In this document: positions 16,383-25,502 of the stretch, one piece after another
Numbering within the stretch: position 1 is the first letter of the stretch
Layout of the letters: each line of letters begins with the position of its first letter
From: Marinobacter iranensis
GTDB taxonomy: Bacteria; Pseudomonadota; Gammaproteobacteria; Pseudomonadales; Oleiphilaceae
DNA: 64,000 nt
Direction: 5' to 3'
Assembly (NCBI RefSeq): GCF_029207565.1
Contig: NZ_JANCMW010000005.1
Span: 124,001 to 188,000, forward strand
Position numbers and translations under genes: made by a program
Notes under the pieces: model-generated
Told to the model about the DNA's origin: nothing
Databases searched by the model: none
Seen by the model: only the letters and a program-made list of their open reading frames with translations

Positions 16383-19300
16383 ATGCCGTTCCAACGCCTG
16401 CTGATTGCCAATCGTGGTGAAATTGCTGTTCGTATTGCGCGCGCTGCCGCTGAGCTGGACATACCGACAGTGGCAGTATACGCAAGGGACGACAGCCAGT
16501 CGCTTCATGTACGAAAGGCCGATGCTGCGGTAGCGCTGAACACATCGGGGCCTGCGGCCTACCTGGATGGAGAGCAACTCATTGACATCGCAACGGAATA
16601 CCGCTGCGATGCCATTCACCCGGGTTACGGATTCCTGAGTGAGAGCCCGGAATTTGCACGCCAGTGCGAAGCGGCGGGGTTGTTCTTCATAGGCCCCTCG
16701 CCGGCGGCGCTGGATGTCTTTGGTGACAAGGCCAGCGCCCGGCAGCTGGCCAGGAAGCACGGGGTACCGCTGATTCATGGTACCAATGAGCCAACCAGCC
16801 TGGAGTCAGCCCGGTCCTTCATGGAAGCCCTGGGCGAACAAGGCGCTGTCATGCTAAAGGCCGTTTCCGGCGGCGGTGGACGGGGCATGCGGCCGGTCCA
16901 TTCACTGGCAGAACTGGAACCCGCTTTCCACCGCAGCCAGTCAGAAGCCGCTGCGGCATTTGGGAATGGGGACCTGTATATCGAGCAGTTGCTTCCAGGG
17001 GTGCGTCATATTGAGGTCCAGGTGATTGGTGACGGCACCAAAGCCACCCATCTCTGGGAACGGGACTGTACGCTGCAGCGCCGGCACCAGAAGGTGGTCG
17101 AAATGGCACCAGCGCCCGGCCTGACAGCCGAATTGCGTGACCAGTTGCTGGGCGACGCGGAAATGCTCACCCGCACAGTCGGCTACCGCGGCCTGTGCAC
17201 CATAGAGTTCCTGGTGAATACCGAATCCGGCCATTATGTGTTCCTGGAGGCCAACCCCCGCATCCAGGTGGAACATACCGTCACGGAAGCCATCACCGGG
17301 CTGGATCTGGTGCAGCTTCAGATTCGTGTCGCAGCCGGTATGACCCTGGCAGAACTTGGGCTGGACAACCCACCGAAGCAAAAGGGCCAGGCGATTCAGC
17401 TTCGGATCAATCTGGAAACCATGGAGCGGGACGGCAGCACCAGGCCCGCTGGCGGGAAAATAGTGGCCTATGAACCACCTACCGGCCCAGGAGTTCGTGT
17501 TGATGGGTACGGCTACGCCGGTTACACCACAAGCGCTGCCTATGACTCCCTGCTGGCAAAACTGATTGTCCATTCCGAGGGCGACTATCCCGCCCTGCTC
17601 CGCCGCGCCTATCGCACCCTGTGTGAATTCCGCCTCGAGGGCGTCCCCAGCAATATCGGGTTCCTTCAGAACCTGCTTCTGCACAGCCAGGTTCTGTCAA
17701 ACGACCTATCCACCCGTTTTATCGACACCCATGCAGCGGAGTTGGTGCCTGATCCGGCTAAGCCCCATCCAAACCTCTATTTCAGTCATGAAAGCCCAAC
17801 AGAGTCTACCGACAAGGCCGTTTTTTCCGGCCCGGAAGGGGCAGATCCGATAACCTCCCCGGCCCAGGGCATAGTGGTCCGCATCGACGTGGAACCCGGC
17901 CAGGCCGTTGTCGAAGGTCAACCGGTCGCGGTACTGGAGGCCATGAAGATGGAGTTCGTGATCAAAGCCGGCCAAAGCGGGCGCATAGTGGCTCTGGCTG
18001 CAAGTGCGGGCGACTCCGTGTACGAGGACCACCCATTGATGTTTATCGAACCCGTGGAGGTGGAAGCTGCTGAGATCTCCACGGAAGAATCCGTTGACCT
18101 CGGGCATATCCGCGCCGACCTGCAACAGGTGCTGTCGCTCCACGATCAGTTGGCCGATGAACACCGTCCCGATGCCGTAGCAAAGCGCCGTAAAACCGGC
18201 CAGAGAACCGCCCGTGAGAACCTGGCAGACCTACTGGATGATGGCAGCTTCATGGAATATGGTGCCCTGACCCTCGCCGCCCAGCGTACCCGCCGTAGTC
18301 CGGAGGAACTTCAGGCACTCAGCCCGGCAGATGGGCTGGTCGCCGGTATCGGTACCGTCAACGGCGAGCTGTTTGGGCCGGAGCTAGCCCGCTGCATGGC
18401 CATGAGCTACGACTACACCGTGTTTGCCGGTACCCAGGGCGTAATGAATCACAAGAAGACCGACCGCATGCTGGAACTGGCGGAGAAGCAGCGCCTTCCC
18501 CTGGTCTTTTTCACCGAAGGCGGCGGTGGCCGGCCCGGCGATGTGGACTGGGTTGGCGTGGCAGGGCTGGATTGCACCACCTTTATGCGCATGGCACGGC
18601 TCAGCGGCACCGTGCCGTTGATTGGCATTGCCTCTGGCCGCTGCTTTGCAGGCAATGCTGCCCTGCTGGGCTGTTGCGACGTGATCATCGCTACCGAGAA
18701 CGCCACCATCGGCATGGCGGGCCCGGCGATGATCGAAGGTGGCGGGCTGGGCCGGTATATGCCCGAGGAAGTTGGACCGATCTCCACCCAGAGCCGTAAT
18801 GGTGTGGTTGATATTGTCGCCCGGGACGAAGCGGAAGCCACTCGCATCGCCAAACAATACCTGGCCTGCTTCCAGGGCGACCTTCCTGCCGGTGAAATAG
18901 CCGACCAGCGGGAACTGCGGCACCTCGTTCCGGAGAATCGCTTACGGGCCTATGACATCCGCACCGTAATCGAAACCCTAGCCGACCGGCGATCGGTGAT
19001 TGAGCTGCGCAAACATTTTGCCCCGGGGATGGTTACGGCCCTGATCCGCATCGGGGGGAAGGCCTTCGGGCTGATTGCCAATAACTCCATGCATCTGGGC
19101 GGTGCCATTGATGCCGTGGCAGCAGACAAGGCGGCCCGCTTCATGCAACTGTGCGACGCCCACGGCCTGCCACTGCTTTCCCTGTGCGACACGCCGGGCT
19201 TTATGGTCGGGCCGGATGCGGAAAAGCAGGCCACCGTACGCCACGTTTCCCGCATGTTCGTCACCGCCGCCAGCATGAAGGTACCCTTTTTCACGGTGGT

Positions 19301-19661
19301 GTTACGCAAGGGGTATGGTCTTGGCGCCCAGGCCATGGCCGCCGGCAGCTTCCATGCGCCCATGTTCACCATCGGATGGCCCAGCAGCGAGTTCGGGGCG
19401 ATGGGGCTTGAGGGTGCCGTTCGTCTGGGCTTTGCCAGGGAACTGGCCGCTGTCGAAAACCAGGATGATCGCCAGGCCCTGTTCGACAAACTGGTGGGAC
19501 AACTCTACGAGCGCGGCAAAGGGGTCAGTATGGCGAGCTTTCTGGAAATCGATGCGGTGATTGATCCCGCTGAAACCCGGGACTGGCTGATCCGGGGGCT
19601 GAACGCCATCGATCCGGATTCCCGCCGTGGCGACCATCGACCGATGATTGACACCTGGTAA
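16383..19661 (+). CDS. Single-chain biotin-dependent acyl-CoA carboxylase (BC-BCCP-CT fusion)
   Basis: A 1092-aa protein holding all parts of a biotin-dependent acyl-CoA carboxylase. Residues 1-450 are biotin carboxylase (ATP-grasp: LKAVSGGGGRGMR, FLEANPRIQVEHTVTEA). The biotinyl domain has VLEAMKMEFV with biotinyl Lys522. From about 570 on is a carboxyltransferase with both crotonase-like halves (TEGGGGRPGDVDW, CDTPGFMVGPDAEKQ, LRKGYGLGAQAMAAGSFHAP). Known single-chain long-chain acyl-CoA carboxylases have this layout, so acetyl-, propionyl- or longer acyl-CoA are all possible substrates. Such proteins are often mislabelled carbamoyl-phosphate synthase because of the ATP-grasp domain. An isochorismatase-like gene follows 84 bp downstream. 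Confidence 0.92.
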   Translation: MPFQRLLIANRGEIAVRIARAAAELDIPTVAVYARDDSQSLHVRKADAAVALNTSGPAAYLDGEQLIDIATEYRCDAIHPGYGFLSESPEFARQCEAAGLFFIGPSPAALDVFGDKASARQLARKHGVPLIHGTNEPTSLESARSFMEALGEQGAVMLKAVSGGGGRGMRPVHSLAELEPAFHRSQSEAAAAFGNGDLYIEQLLPGVRHIEVQVIGDGTKATHLWERDCTLQRRHQKVVEMAPAPGLTAELRDQLLGDAEMLTRTVGYRGLCTIEFLVNTESGHYVFLEANPRIQVEHTVTEAITGLDLVQLQIRVAAGMTLAELGLDNPPKQKGQAIQLRINLETMERDGSTRPAGGKIVAYEPPTGPGVRVDGYGYAGYTTSAAYDSLLAKLIVHSEGDYPALLRRAYRTLCEFRLEGVPSNIGFLQNLLLHSQVLSNDLSTRFIDTHAAELVPDPAKPHPNLYFSHESPTESTDKAVFSGPEGADPITSPAQGIVVRIDVEPGQAVVEGQPVAVLEAMKMEFVIKAGQSGRIVALAASAGDSVYEDHPLMFIEPVEVEAAEISTEESVDLGHIRADLQQVLSLHDQLADEHRPDAVAKRRKTGQRTARENLADLLDDGSFMEYGALTLAAQRTRRSPEELQALSPADGLVAGIGTVNGELFGPELARCMAMSYDYTVFAGTQGVMNHKKTDRMLELAEKQRLPLVFFTEGGGGRPGDVDWVGVAGLDCTTFMRMARLSGTVPLIGIASGRCFAGNAALLGCCDVIIATENATIGMAGPAMIEGGGLGRYMPEEVGPISTQSRNGVVDIVARDEAEATRIAKQYLACFQGDLPAGEIADQRELRHLVPENRLRAYDIRTVIETLADRRSVIELRKHFAPGMVTALIRIGGKAFGLIANNSMHLGGAIDAVAADKAARFMQLCDAHGLPLLSLCDTPGFMVGPDAEKQATVRHVSRMFVTAASMKVPFFTVVLRKGYGLGAQAMAAGSFHAPMFTIGWPSSEFGAMGLEGAVRLGFARELAAVENQDDRQALFDKLVGQLYERGKGVSMASFLEIDAVIDPAETRDWLIRGLNAIDPDSRRGDHRPMIDTW

Positions 19662-19745
19662 CCGGGCTGTGGCAGCAACGCCTGGAGGGTTTATGCAATA
19701 CTTGGAGTAAATCCAATAACCGGCCACTGTCGCGAGGAGACCGTT

Positions 19746-20276
19746 ATGCTGATGAATGCCGATCAATCAACCCTGGTGCTGATAGACCTTCAAAAGAAAC
19801 TGATGCCCGTGATCAGCCACGGCAACCTGGTGCTGGCCGAAAGCGTGAGGCTCGCCCGTATTGCCAGACTCCTGAAGGTTCCTGTTATCGCCACGGAGCA
19901 GATCCCCGAAAAGCTGGGGCGCAACGATGAGGAAATAGCGGGGCTCGCCGACCAGACGGTGACGAAGATTCATTTTGACGCCTGCGGTGGCGGCCTGGTG
20001 AATGCCATCCCCACCGACCGGAAACAGGTCATCATCGGCGGTTGCGAGGCCCACGTCTGCATGCTGCAAACCGCCCTGTCTCTCCTTGCGGCTGGCTTCG
20101 GTGTCTGGGTGGTGGAGAATGCAACCGGCTCTCGCCATGACAACGACCGGGATGCCGCCCTGGAGCGCTTGCAGCAAGCCGGAGCCACCATCGTAACCGT
20201 GGAAATGGTTGCATTCGAATGGATGCAGCACTGTGAGCACCCCCATTTCCGGGAGATTCAGAAGCTGATCAAGTAA
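19746..20276 (+). CDS. Isochorismatase-like (cysteine) hydrolase
   Basis: 176-aa member of the isochorismatase/nicotinamidase fold. The Cys-hydrolase triad is present: D14 (LVLIDLQ), K74 (TVTKIHF) and C105 (GCEAHVCMLQTAL) with the usual cis-peptide region before it. The sequence is close to the YcaC-like subgroup, whose natural substrates are mostly unknown. Start ATG 19746 has GAGGAG 6 bp upstream. Possibly co-transcribed with the carboxylase gene; no metabolic link is evident. Confidence 0.87.
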   Translation: MLMNADQSTLVLIDLQKKLMPVISHGNLVLAESVRLARIARLLKVPVIATEQIPEKLGRNDEEIAGLADQTVTKIHFDACGGGLVNAIPTDRKQVIIGGCEAHVCMLQTALSLLAAGFGVWVVENATGSRHDNDRDAALERLQQAGATIVTVEMVAFEWMQHCEHPHFREIQKLIK

Positions 20277-20304
20277 TCAATTCCCTTTGATCGGCGGTTT
20301 CTCT

Positions 20305-20331
20305 TAAATTTACTAAATTTACTAAATTTAC
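20305..20331 (+). repeat. Three perfect tandem copies of TAAATTTAC
   Basis: Units at 20305-20313, 20314-20322 and 20323-20331, all identical; the third runs into the palindrome at 20328-20341. AT-rich in a GC-rich neighbourhood. Confidence 0.9.
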
Positions 20332-20341
20332 GTTTACGTAA
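20328..20341 (+). promoter_or_regulatory. Perfect palindrome TTACGT-TT-ACGTAA, candidate operator
   Basis: A 14-bp inverted repeat with 6-bp arms, lying upstream of the leucine dehydrogenase/symporter pair. It resembles the TTTACGT-type palindromes described for MerR-family regulators of branched-chain amino-acid use (LiuR); the regulator assignment is inference and no such regulator gene is in the window. Confidence 0.5.
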
Positions 20342-20851
20342 GATGTGCCTAGTTTACTGTTCCTGAAGGATTTTTAAAAATCGCTGTCATTTGTGTGATC
20401 TTCAGCCATTGACGACGATGTAAAAGCTATCTAGTCTTTTTTCCCGTCGCGCCCCAAAAGGGCGCCGACGCATGAAATCATGCCAGCCGGCCTACCCGCC
20501 GGGGCACAACAACAAAATGACCACGAAAGCCGTGATCCGGCCTGGTGGAAGAGGATTTCAGTATGTCACCGGTAATTCAGTCCCCGATCTTGGGCCCATG
20601 CGCCCGTGTTCCGCAACTTCCCCTAACATCCTTCCTTTCGCAGACCGCTTTTGCCTCACGATCGTTCCAATCTGATCAACGACCGGACCAACGACGACCT
20701 TTAAGCTCAGCGCGATTGCCGCAGCGTCCAGCCGGTATCTGAGCGCGCCCGTCACCCGCTAACGACTCAGTTTCGGCGTTGCCCGCAAGCCAGGCAGGCA
20801 CCCGCAGCCAGGGTGAACCCTTATGCAAAAACCGTCCAAAGGAACCAGATC

Positions 20852-21913
20852 ATGACTGTATTTACACATCCTGAATTCGACCACCACGAACACCTGACTT
20901 TCTGTTGCGACCCTGAAACAGGGCTGCGCGCCATCATTGCCGTTCACAACACATCCCGTGGCCCTGCCCTCGGCGGGTGCCGCATGTTCCCCTATGCCAG
21001 CGATGAGGACGCACTCAACGATGTACTGCGCCTGTCACGGGGCATGACCTACAAGTCCGCCCTGGCCAACCTGAACCTTGGTGGCGGTAAATCCGTGATT
21101 ATTGGCGACCCACGCCAACACAAAACCGAAGCCCTGCTGGAATCCATGGGGCGGTTCCTGGAACAGCTCGGTGGCCTCTATATCGCAGCGGAGGACTCCG
21201 GCACCAGCGTTGCTGATCTGAAAGTCATGGGTCGGCAAACGTCCAATGTCGCCGGTATCAGCGACCGGCCCGGCTTTGATGGCAAGCCCAGCAATGGCGA
21301 CCCATCGCCCGCTACTGCCTGGGGCACGTTCGTGGGGCTTCAGGCAGCGGTAAAACACAAGCTTGGGCGCAGCGATCTGGAAGGGCTCACCGTAGCGGTT
21401 CAGGGGATCGGCAATGTGGGCTACCGGCTGGCGCGGCACCTCAAGGAGGCTGGCGCCAAGCTCTGGGTCTACGACATCCACCAGGACCAGATGGACCGTG
21501 CCGTGGCGGAGTTAGGGGCCACACCAGCCACCGCCGACGAAATCCTTTACCTGCCCGTCGATGTGGTTGCGCCCTGCGCCATGGGCGCGGTTCTGAATGA
21601 TCACTCTATCAACAAACTGCAAGCCACCATTGTTGCCGGCGCCGCCAACAACCAGCTTGCCAGCCCCGCACACGACGAAGTGCTTTGGAAACGCAGTGTG
21701 CTCTATGCGCCGGATTTCGTGATCAACGCCGGCGGTATCATCGACGTCTATTACGAACGCACCGGCCCGGATCCGGAGGCGGTGCGCCAGCACGTGAACA
21801 CCATCGGCCACACGCTGGAGGAAATATTCCAGCGTTCAGACCGGGACGGTCTGCCTACCGGACAGATTGCCGATCGACTGGCGGAAGAGCGATTCCGGCG
21901 CAAATCCCGTTGA
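20852..21913 (+). CDS. Leucine/amino-acid dehydrogenase (Glu/Leu/Phe/Val dehydrogenase family)
   Basis: NAD-dependent oxidative deamination of a branched-chain amino acid to its 2-oxo acid. The 353-aa protein has the catalytic dehydrogenase motif [14 protein letters not shown] (catalytic Lys) at about 75-88 and a Rossmann domain with [17 protein letters not shown] (about 190-206). Length and the motifs [10 protein letters not shown] and AGAANNQLA fit leucine dehydrogenase better than glutamate dehydrogenase. ATG 20852 has AAAGGA at 8 bp; an in-frame ATG at 20813 has no ribosome site. The NSS symporter gene starts 64 bp downstream, suggesting uptake plus catabolism of leucine-type substrates. 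Confidence 0.9.
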   Translation: MTVFTHPEFDHHEHLTFCCDPETGLRAIIAVHNTSRGPALGGCRMFPYASDEDALNDVLRLSRGMTYKSALANLNLGGGKSVIIGDPRQHKTEALLESMGRFLEQLGGLYIAAEDSGTSVADLKVMGRQTSNVAGISDRPGFDGKPSNGDPSPATAWGTFVGLQAAVKHKLGRSDLEGLTVAVQGIGNVGYRLARHLKEAGAKLWVYDIHQDQMDRAVAELGATPATADEILYLPVDVVAPCAMGAVLNDHSINKLQATIVAGAANNQLASPAHDEVLWKRSVLYAPDFVINAGGIIDVYYERTGPDPEAVRQHVNTIGHTLEEIFQRSDRDGLPTGQIADRLAEERFRRKSR

Positions 21914-21977
21914 AGGCGGCGAACTCGCAGCCTTCACTCACTCCCCCGAAAACAAAAACAGTAATCAGGAGAATACA

Positions 21978-23384
21978 ATGAGCAATGCTTCTTCTTCCGC
22001 CGCGAGCGGTGCCATGGACCCGGTGAGAGCCAAGCGCGGGTTATGGTCCTCACGCCTGGCATTCATACTGGCGGCCACCGGCTCAGCAGTCGGCCTGGGT
22101 AACATCTGGAAATTCCCATACATCACCGGTGAGAACGGCGGTGGCGCCTTTGTGTTGGTTTACCTGCTGTGCATTGCAGCGGTGGGGCTGCCCATCATGA
22201 TGGCGGAAGTCCTGATAGGCCGCCGAGGTGGCCTCAGCCCCGTTAACAGCATGCGGGCGATTACCAGCCACGAAGGCCTTAAACCGGCGTGGCGCTGGCT
22301 GGCGGTGATTGGTGTATTGGCAGGGTTCCTGATCCTGTCTTTCTATTCGGTGATCGGGGGTTGGGCCATTTCCTATGTCGGTACCGCCGCCACCGGACAG
22401 TTAACCGGCCAGACTGCCGAGTCCATCGGGGCCATTTTCTCCGGCCTGTTGAGCGATCCCCTGACACTGCTGATGTGGCACACCCTGTTCATGGCACTGG
22501 TGATGGTTGTGGTTGCCCGTGGCGTTCGTTCCGGGCTTGAACGCGCCGTCAGCATATTGATGCCAGCGCTGTTTGTGTTGCTGCTGGTTGTGGTGGGTTA
22601 TGCCATGACCACCGGCCATTTTGGTCAGGCAGTGGCGTTTCTGTTCCAGCCCGACTTCTCCAAGCTCACGACTTCCGGTGTGCTGGTCGCCCTGGGCCAT
22701 GCCTTCTTCACTCTCAGCCTGGGCATGGGTGTCATGATGGCCTACGGCTCCTATCTTCCGAAAGATATATCCATTGCCAAGACGTCCATCACCGTATCAG
22801 TGATGGATACCGCGGTGGCATTGCTGGCCGGGCTCGCGATCTTCCCGATTGTCTTCGCCAACGGCCTGGAGCCGGGTGCGGGCCCCGGGCTGATCTTCCA
22901 GACCCTGCCACTGGCTTTCGGGCAGATGCCCATGGGCAGCCTTTTCGGCACGCTATTCTTCCTGTTGCTGATCTTTGCAGCCTGGACATCCGGTATTTCC
23001 CTGCTGGAGCCGCTGGTGGAGTGGCTTGAAGAGCAGAAAGGGATGAATCGGAAGGTAAGCACCCTTGGCGCTGGTATTGTCTGCTGGCTCTTGGGTATTG
23101 CGTCTATTCTGTCCCTGAACCTGTGGTCCGACTTCGCGCCCCTGGGCATGTTTGCGATGTTCGAAGGCAAAACCATCTTTGACCTGCTGGACTTCCTGAC
23201 TGCCAATATCCTGCTGCCATTGGGCGGGCTGCTGGTCGCAGTGTTTGTCGGCTGGTATATGTCGCGCCAGGCACTGGAAAGTGAGCTGTCCATGTCACCG
23301 ACCGTGTTCTCCGTCTGGTACCGCGTCCTGCGCTACTTCACTCCGATTGCCGTGGCGGTGGTCTTCGTCTACAACCTGGTTTAA
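21978..23384 (+). CDS. Sodium-dependent transporter, NSS/SLC6 family
   Basis: 468-aa Na+/amino-acid symporter of the LeuT fold with about 11-12 transmembrane segments. The N-terminal signature WSSRLAFILAATGSAVGLGN...WKFPYITGENGGGAFVLVY forms the unwound TM1 and sodium site of the family. ATG 21978 has AGGAG at 6 bp; upstream in-frame codons overlap the dehydrogenase gene. Position next to leucine dehydrogenase suggests branched-chain or hydrophobic amino-acid uptake; substrate is inferred. Confidence 0.92.
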   Translation: MSNASSSAASGAMDPVRAKRGLWSSRLAFILAATGSAVGLGNIWKFPYITGENGGGAFVLVYLLCIAAVGLPIMMAEVLIGRRGGLSPVNSMRAITSHEGLKPAWRWLAVIGVLAGFLILSFYSVIGGWAISYVGTAATGQLTGQTAESIGAIFSGLLSDPLTLLMWHTLFMALVMVVVARGVRSGLERAVSILMPALFVLLLVVVGYAMTTGHFGQAVAFLFQPDFSKLTTSGVLVALGHAFFTLSLGMGVMMAYGSYLPKDISIAKTSITVSVMDTAVALLAGLAIFPIVFANGLEPGAGPGLIFQTLPLAFGQMPMGSLFGTLFFLLLIFAAWTSGISLLEPLVEWLEEQKGMNRKVSTLGAGIVCWLLGIASILSLNLWSDFAPLGMFAMFEGKTIFDLLDFLTANILLPLGGLLVAVFVGWYMSRQALESELSMSPTVFSVWYRVLRYFTPIAVAVVFVYNLV

Positions 23385-23395
23385 CCGGTTACTCA

Positions 23396-23427
23396 AGGTA
23401 CCGGCCCTCCCGTGAGAGCCGGTACCT
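23396..23427. terminator. Bidirectional hairpin between convergent transporter genes
   Basis: AGGTACCGGC and GCCGGTACCT are perfect 10-bp arms separated by 12 nt, located between the convergent NSS and MFS stop codons. There is no long T-tract on either side, so termination strength is uncertain. Confidence 0.55.
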
Positions 23428-23438
23428 CACCTAACGAA

Positions 23439-24626
23439 CTAGCCGGCCACCCCGGAGGCCGCTGGGCGGCGCATCAGCCAGATCGTCATCAATAGGCCGT
23501 GCAGAACCAGGAACGGCACCGCAACCAGTAACAAGCCAGTCCAGTCAAACGCAGCCAGCACTGCTCCGGCACTTAACGCAGCGGTAGCCTGTGATCCGAA
23601 CACCATCAGGTCGTTCAACCCCTGCACCCGGAAGCGCTCTTCATCGCGGTAACCTTGTGGCAGTAATGTGGTGCCACCCACAAACAGGAAGTTCCAGCCG
23701 ATACCCAGCAGGATCAATGCGGACAGGTAATGGTGGAAGCTGATACCACTGAAGGCCAGGGCCACACATCCTAGATACGCCAACAGCCCCAACCCCATCA
23801 TCCGCGGGATGCCCACAACGCGAATCAGCCAACCGCTGATCAGCGACGGCAGGTACATCGCCATGATATGAATCTGGATAACCCATTTGGCATCCTCAAG
23901 CGGATGGCTGGCTACTTCCGTCATGCTCAGGGGCGTTGCCGTCATAATAAAACTCATGATCGCATAACCAACGGCCGCAGCACTGATCGCTGCCCAGATG
24001 ACCGGCTGCCGGAGGATAACGCCCAGCGGGCGACCACCGCCCGTGACAGCCTCTCGTACCCGTTCGCCGCTGGCACGATACCCGAACACCAGCACTACCA
24101 TGGCAAACACCTGCACCCCGCCCAGTGCAAGCCATCCAGCCATAAACGGGTATTCGGCCTGCCCGCCTCCGCCAACCAAGGCAATTTCCGGCCCCAGCCA
24201 GGCAGCCACCAGCCCACCCAGGAGAACCCTGGCGGCGGCAGAGCCAGCCATGTCGGGAGATACTGATTCCATGGCGGCAAAGCGGTACTGATGCACCACT
24301 GCCAGCCCGGTTCCACCCACCACGGCTGCCATACACAGTAACGGGAAACTGGCGGTCCACGCGGACAACGCACCAAGCGTGCCAGCGAGGGTGCCGGCCA
24401 GCGTACCCAGCAACATAACCGGCTTTCTTCCGAGGCGCTCCATCAGCCAGGTCGCAGGCTTGATGGCCAGCACAGTACCCACAACCACCAGCCCGACTGG
24501 CAGGGTGGCCAGTTCAGGCGATGGCGCCAGCAGGCGGCCGTGAATACTTCCAATAAAAACGATGAAAGGCGCTGTACACATGGCAAGCGCCTGGGCTGCA
24601 ACCAGTATCCATACATTGAGCGGCAT
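23439..24626 (-). CDS. MFS transporter
   Basis: 395-aa major facilitator protein with about 12 hydrophobic helices. The loop 2-3 motif is MERLGRKPVMLLGTL and a central cytoplasmic loop follows GYRASGERVREAVTG. I chose ATG 24626 (MPLNVWILVAAQ) with AGG at 6 bp; the longer frame to 24680 lies inside cheR. The gene begins 7 bp after the cheR stop on the same strand, so it is probably read through from the chemotaxis pair although nothing links it to chemotaxis. Substrate unknown. Confidence 0.88.
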   Translation of the reverse strand: MPLNVWILVAAQALAMCTAPFIVFIGSIHGRLLAPSPELATLPVGLVVVGTVLAIKPATWLMERLGRKPVMLLGTLAGTLAGTLGALSAWTASFPLLCMAAVVGGTGLAVVHQYRFAAMESVSPDMAGSAAARVLLGGLVAAWLGPEIALVGGGGQAEYPFMAGWLALGGVQVFAMVVLVFGYRASGERVREAVTGGGRPLGVILRQPVIWAAISAAAVGYAIMSFIMTATPLSMTEVASHPLEDAKWVIQIHIMAMYLPSLISGWLIRVVGIPRMMGLGLLAYLGCVALAFSGISFHHYLSALILLGIGWNFLFVGGTTLLPQGYRDEERFRVQGLNDLMVFGSQATAALSAGAVLAAFDWTGLLLVAVPFLVLHGLLMTIWLMRRPAASGVAG

Positions 24627-24633
24627 GGCGGGC

Positions 24634-25461
24634 CTACTTTTTCCTGTAAATAATCCCGGGATGGCACTGCACCATCTCATAGAGGTGAGGCAGGCCGTTC
24701 AGCGATTCCGATGCTCCCAGTATCAGATAGCCACCGGGATTGAGGGTGGCGTGGATACGGGTCAGGATGTCCTTCTTCAACTCTGCCGAAAAATAGATCA
24801 GCACGTTTCGGCACAGCACGATATCAAACTTTCCAAGCATGTAGCGTTCGAGCAGGTTCAGCTCACGGAACTCCACCATGCTCTTGATCTGTGGCCGGAT
24901 CTGCCAGCTGCCGTTCATGGCGGGGGTGAAAAACTGCTTCTGCCGCTCGGGCGACAGGCCACGGCCAATGGCAATCATCTCATATTCGCCGCGCCTGGCC
25001 ACCTCCAGCACACTTTTCGAGATATCGGTGGCAGTGATCTTCACATCCCGGAGTTTTCCGGGACGCTGACGACGGAACTCTTCAATGATCATGGCCACCG
25101 AATAAGGTTCCTGCCCCGTTGAGCTGGCAGCGGACCAGATACGCAGCGACTGCGCCGATTTTTTGTCGCCAAATTCCGGCAGCAGTTTCTCCTGCAGGAT
25201 TCGGAACGGATGGTTGTCCCGGAACCACAGGGTTTCATTCGTCGTCATCGCATCGATCACGACTTCCTTCAGGCTGCTGCGGCCGGTTCGCTTCACGCGC
25301 TCAAGCAGGTCACCCAGGGTGCTCAGCTTGTTTTCCTCCATGATCCGCCGCAACCGGCTCTTCACCAGGTACTGCTTGTTATCCCCAAGCAAAATGCCAC
25401 ACGCATCCTGCAGGAACGTCTTGAAGGCCTCGTATTCCTGTGGCGTTATTTCAGATTTCAT
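24634..25461 (-). CDS. cheR: Chemotaxis protein methyltransferase CheR
   Basis: Methylates glutamates on chemoreceptors using SAM, setting adaptation. The 275-aa protein has an N-terminal helical CheR_N domain (FKTFLQDACGILLGDNKQYLVKSRL) and a C-terminal SAM methyltransferase (IWSAASSTGQEPYSVAM, DIVLCRNVLIYFS, YLILGASESLNGL). It follows cheV by 41 bp, and cheV-cheR beside flgA/flgM/flgN matches the pseudomonad arrangement. Confidence 0.96.
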   Translation of the reverse strand: MKSEITPQEYEAFKTFLQDACGILLGDNKQYLVKSRLRRIMEENKLSTLGDLLERVKRTGRSSLKEVVIDAMTTNETLWFRDNHPFRILQEKLLPEFGDKKSAQSLRIWSAASSTGQEPYSVAMIIEEFRRQRPGKLRDVKITATDISKSVLEVARRGEYEMIAIGRGLSPERQKQFFTPAMNGSWQIRPQIKSMVEFRELNLLERYMLGKFDIVLCRNVLIYFSAELKKDILTRIHATLNPGGYLILGASESLNGLPHLYEMVQCHPGIIYRKK

Positions 25462-25502
25462 TGGATCTCATTATCGAGTGAGTCGGAAGAGCAACAGCCG
25501 CA

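Larger units (their letters stand above)
20277..20851 (+). other. 575-bp gene-free region upstream of leucine dehydrogenase
   Basis: No convincing gene on either strand; the reading frames are short and lack family features. It contains the 9-bp tandem repeat and palindrome at 20305-20341, a 6-bp-arm hairpin around 20450-20467 (GCGCCC-CAAAA-GGGCGC) without a T-tract, and about 380 bp of structured GC-rich sequence before the leucine dehydrogenase start. It may be a long mRNA leader. Confidence 0.6.

Noticed and set aside
16383-17750. Carbamoyl-phosphate synthase large subunit
   Set aside because: The ATP-grasp domain alone suggests this, but the biotinyl motif and carboxyltransferase halves downstream in the same chain make it a biotin-dependent carboxylase.
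20305-20331. Tandem repeats as a CRISPR or replication-origin iteron
   Set aside because: Units are 9 bp with no spacers and no cas, rep or dnaA-box context.
20450-20467. GCGCCC-CAAAA-GGGCGC hairpin as terminator of the hydrolase gene
   Set aside because: The T-run is on the upstream side; nothing U-rich follows the stem on the plus strand.
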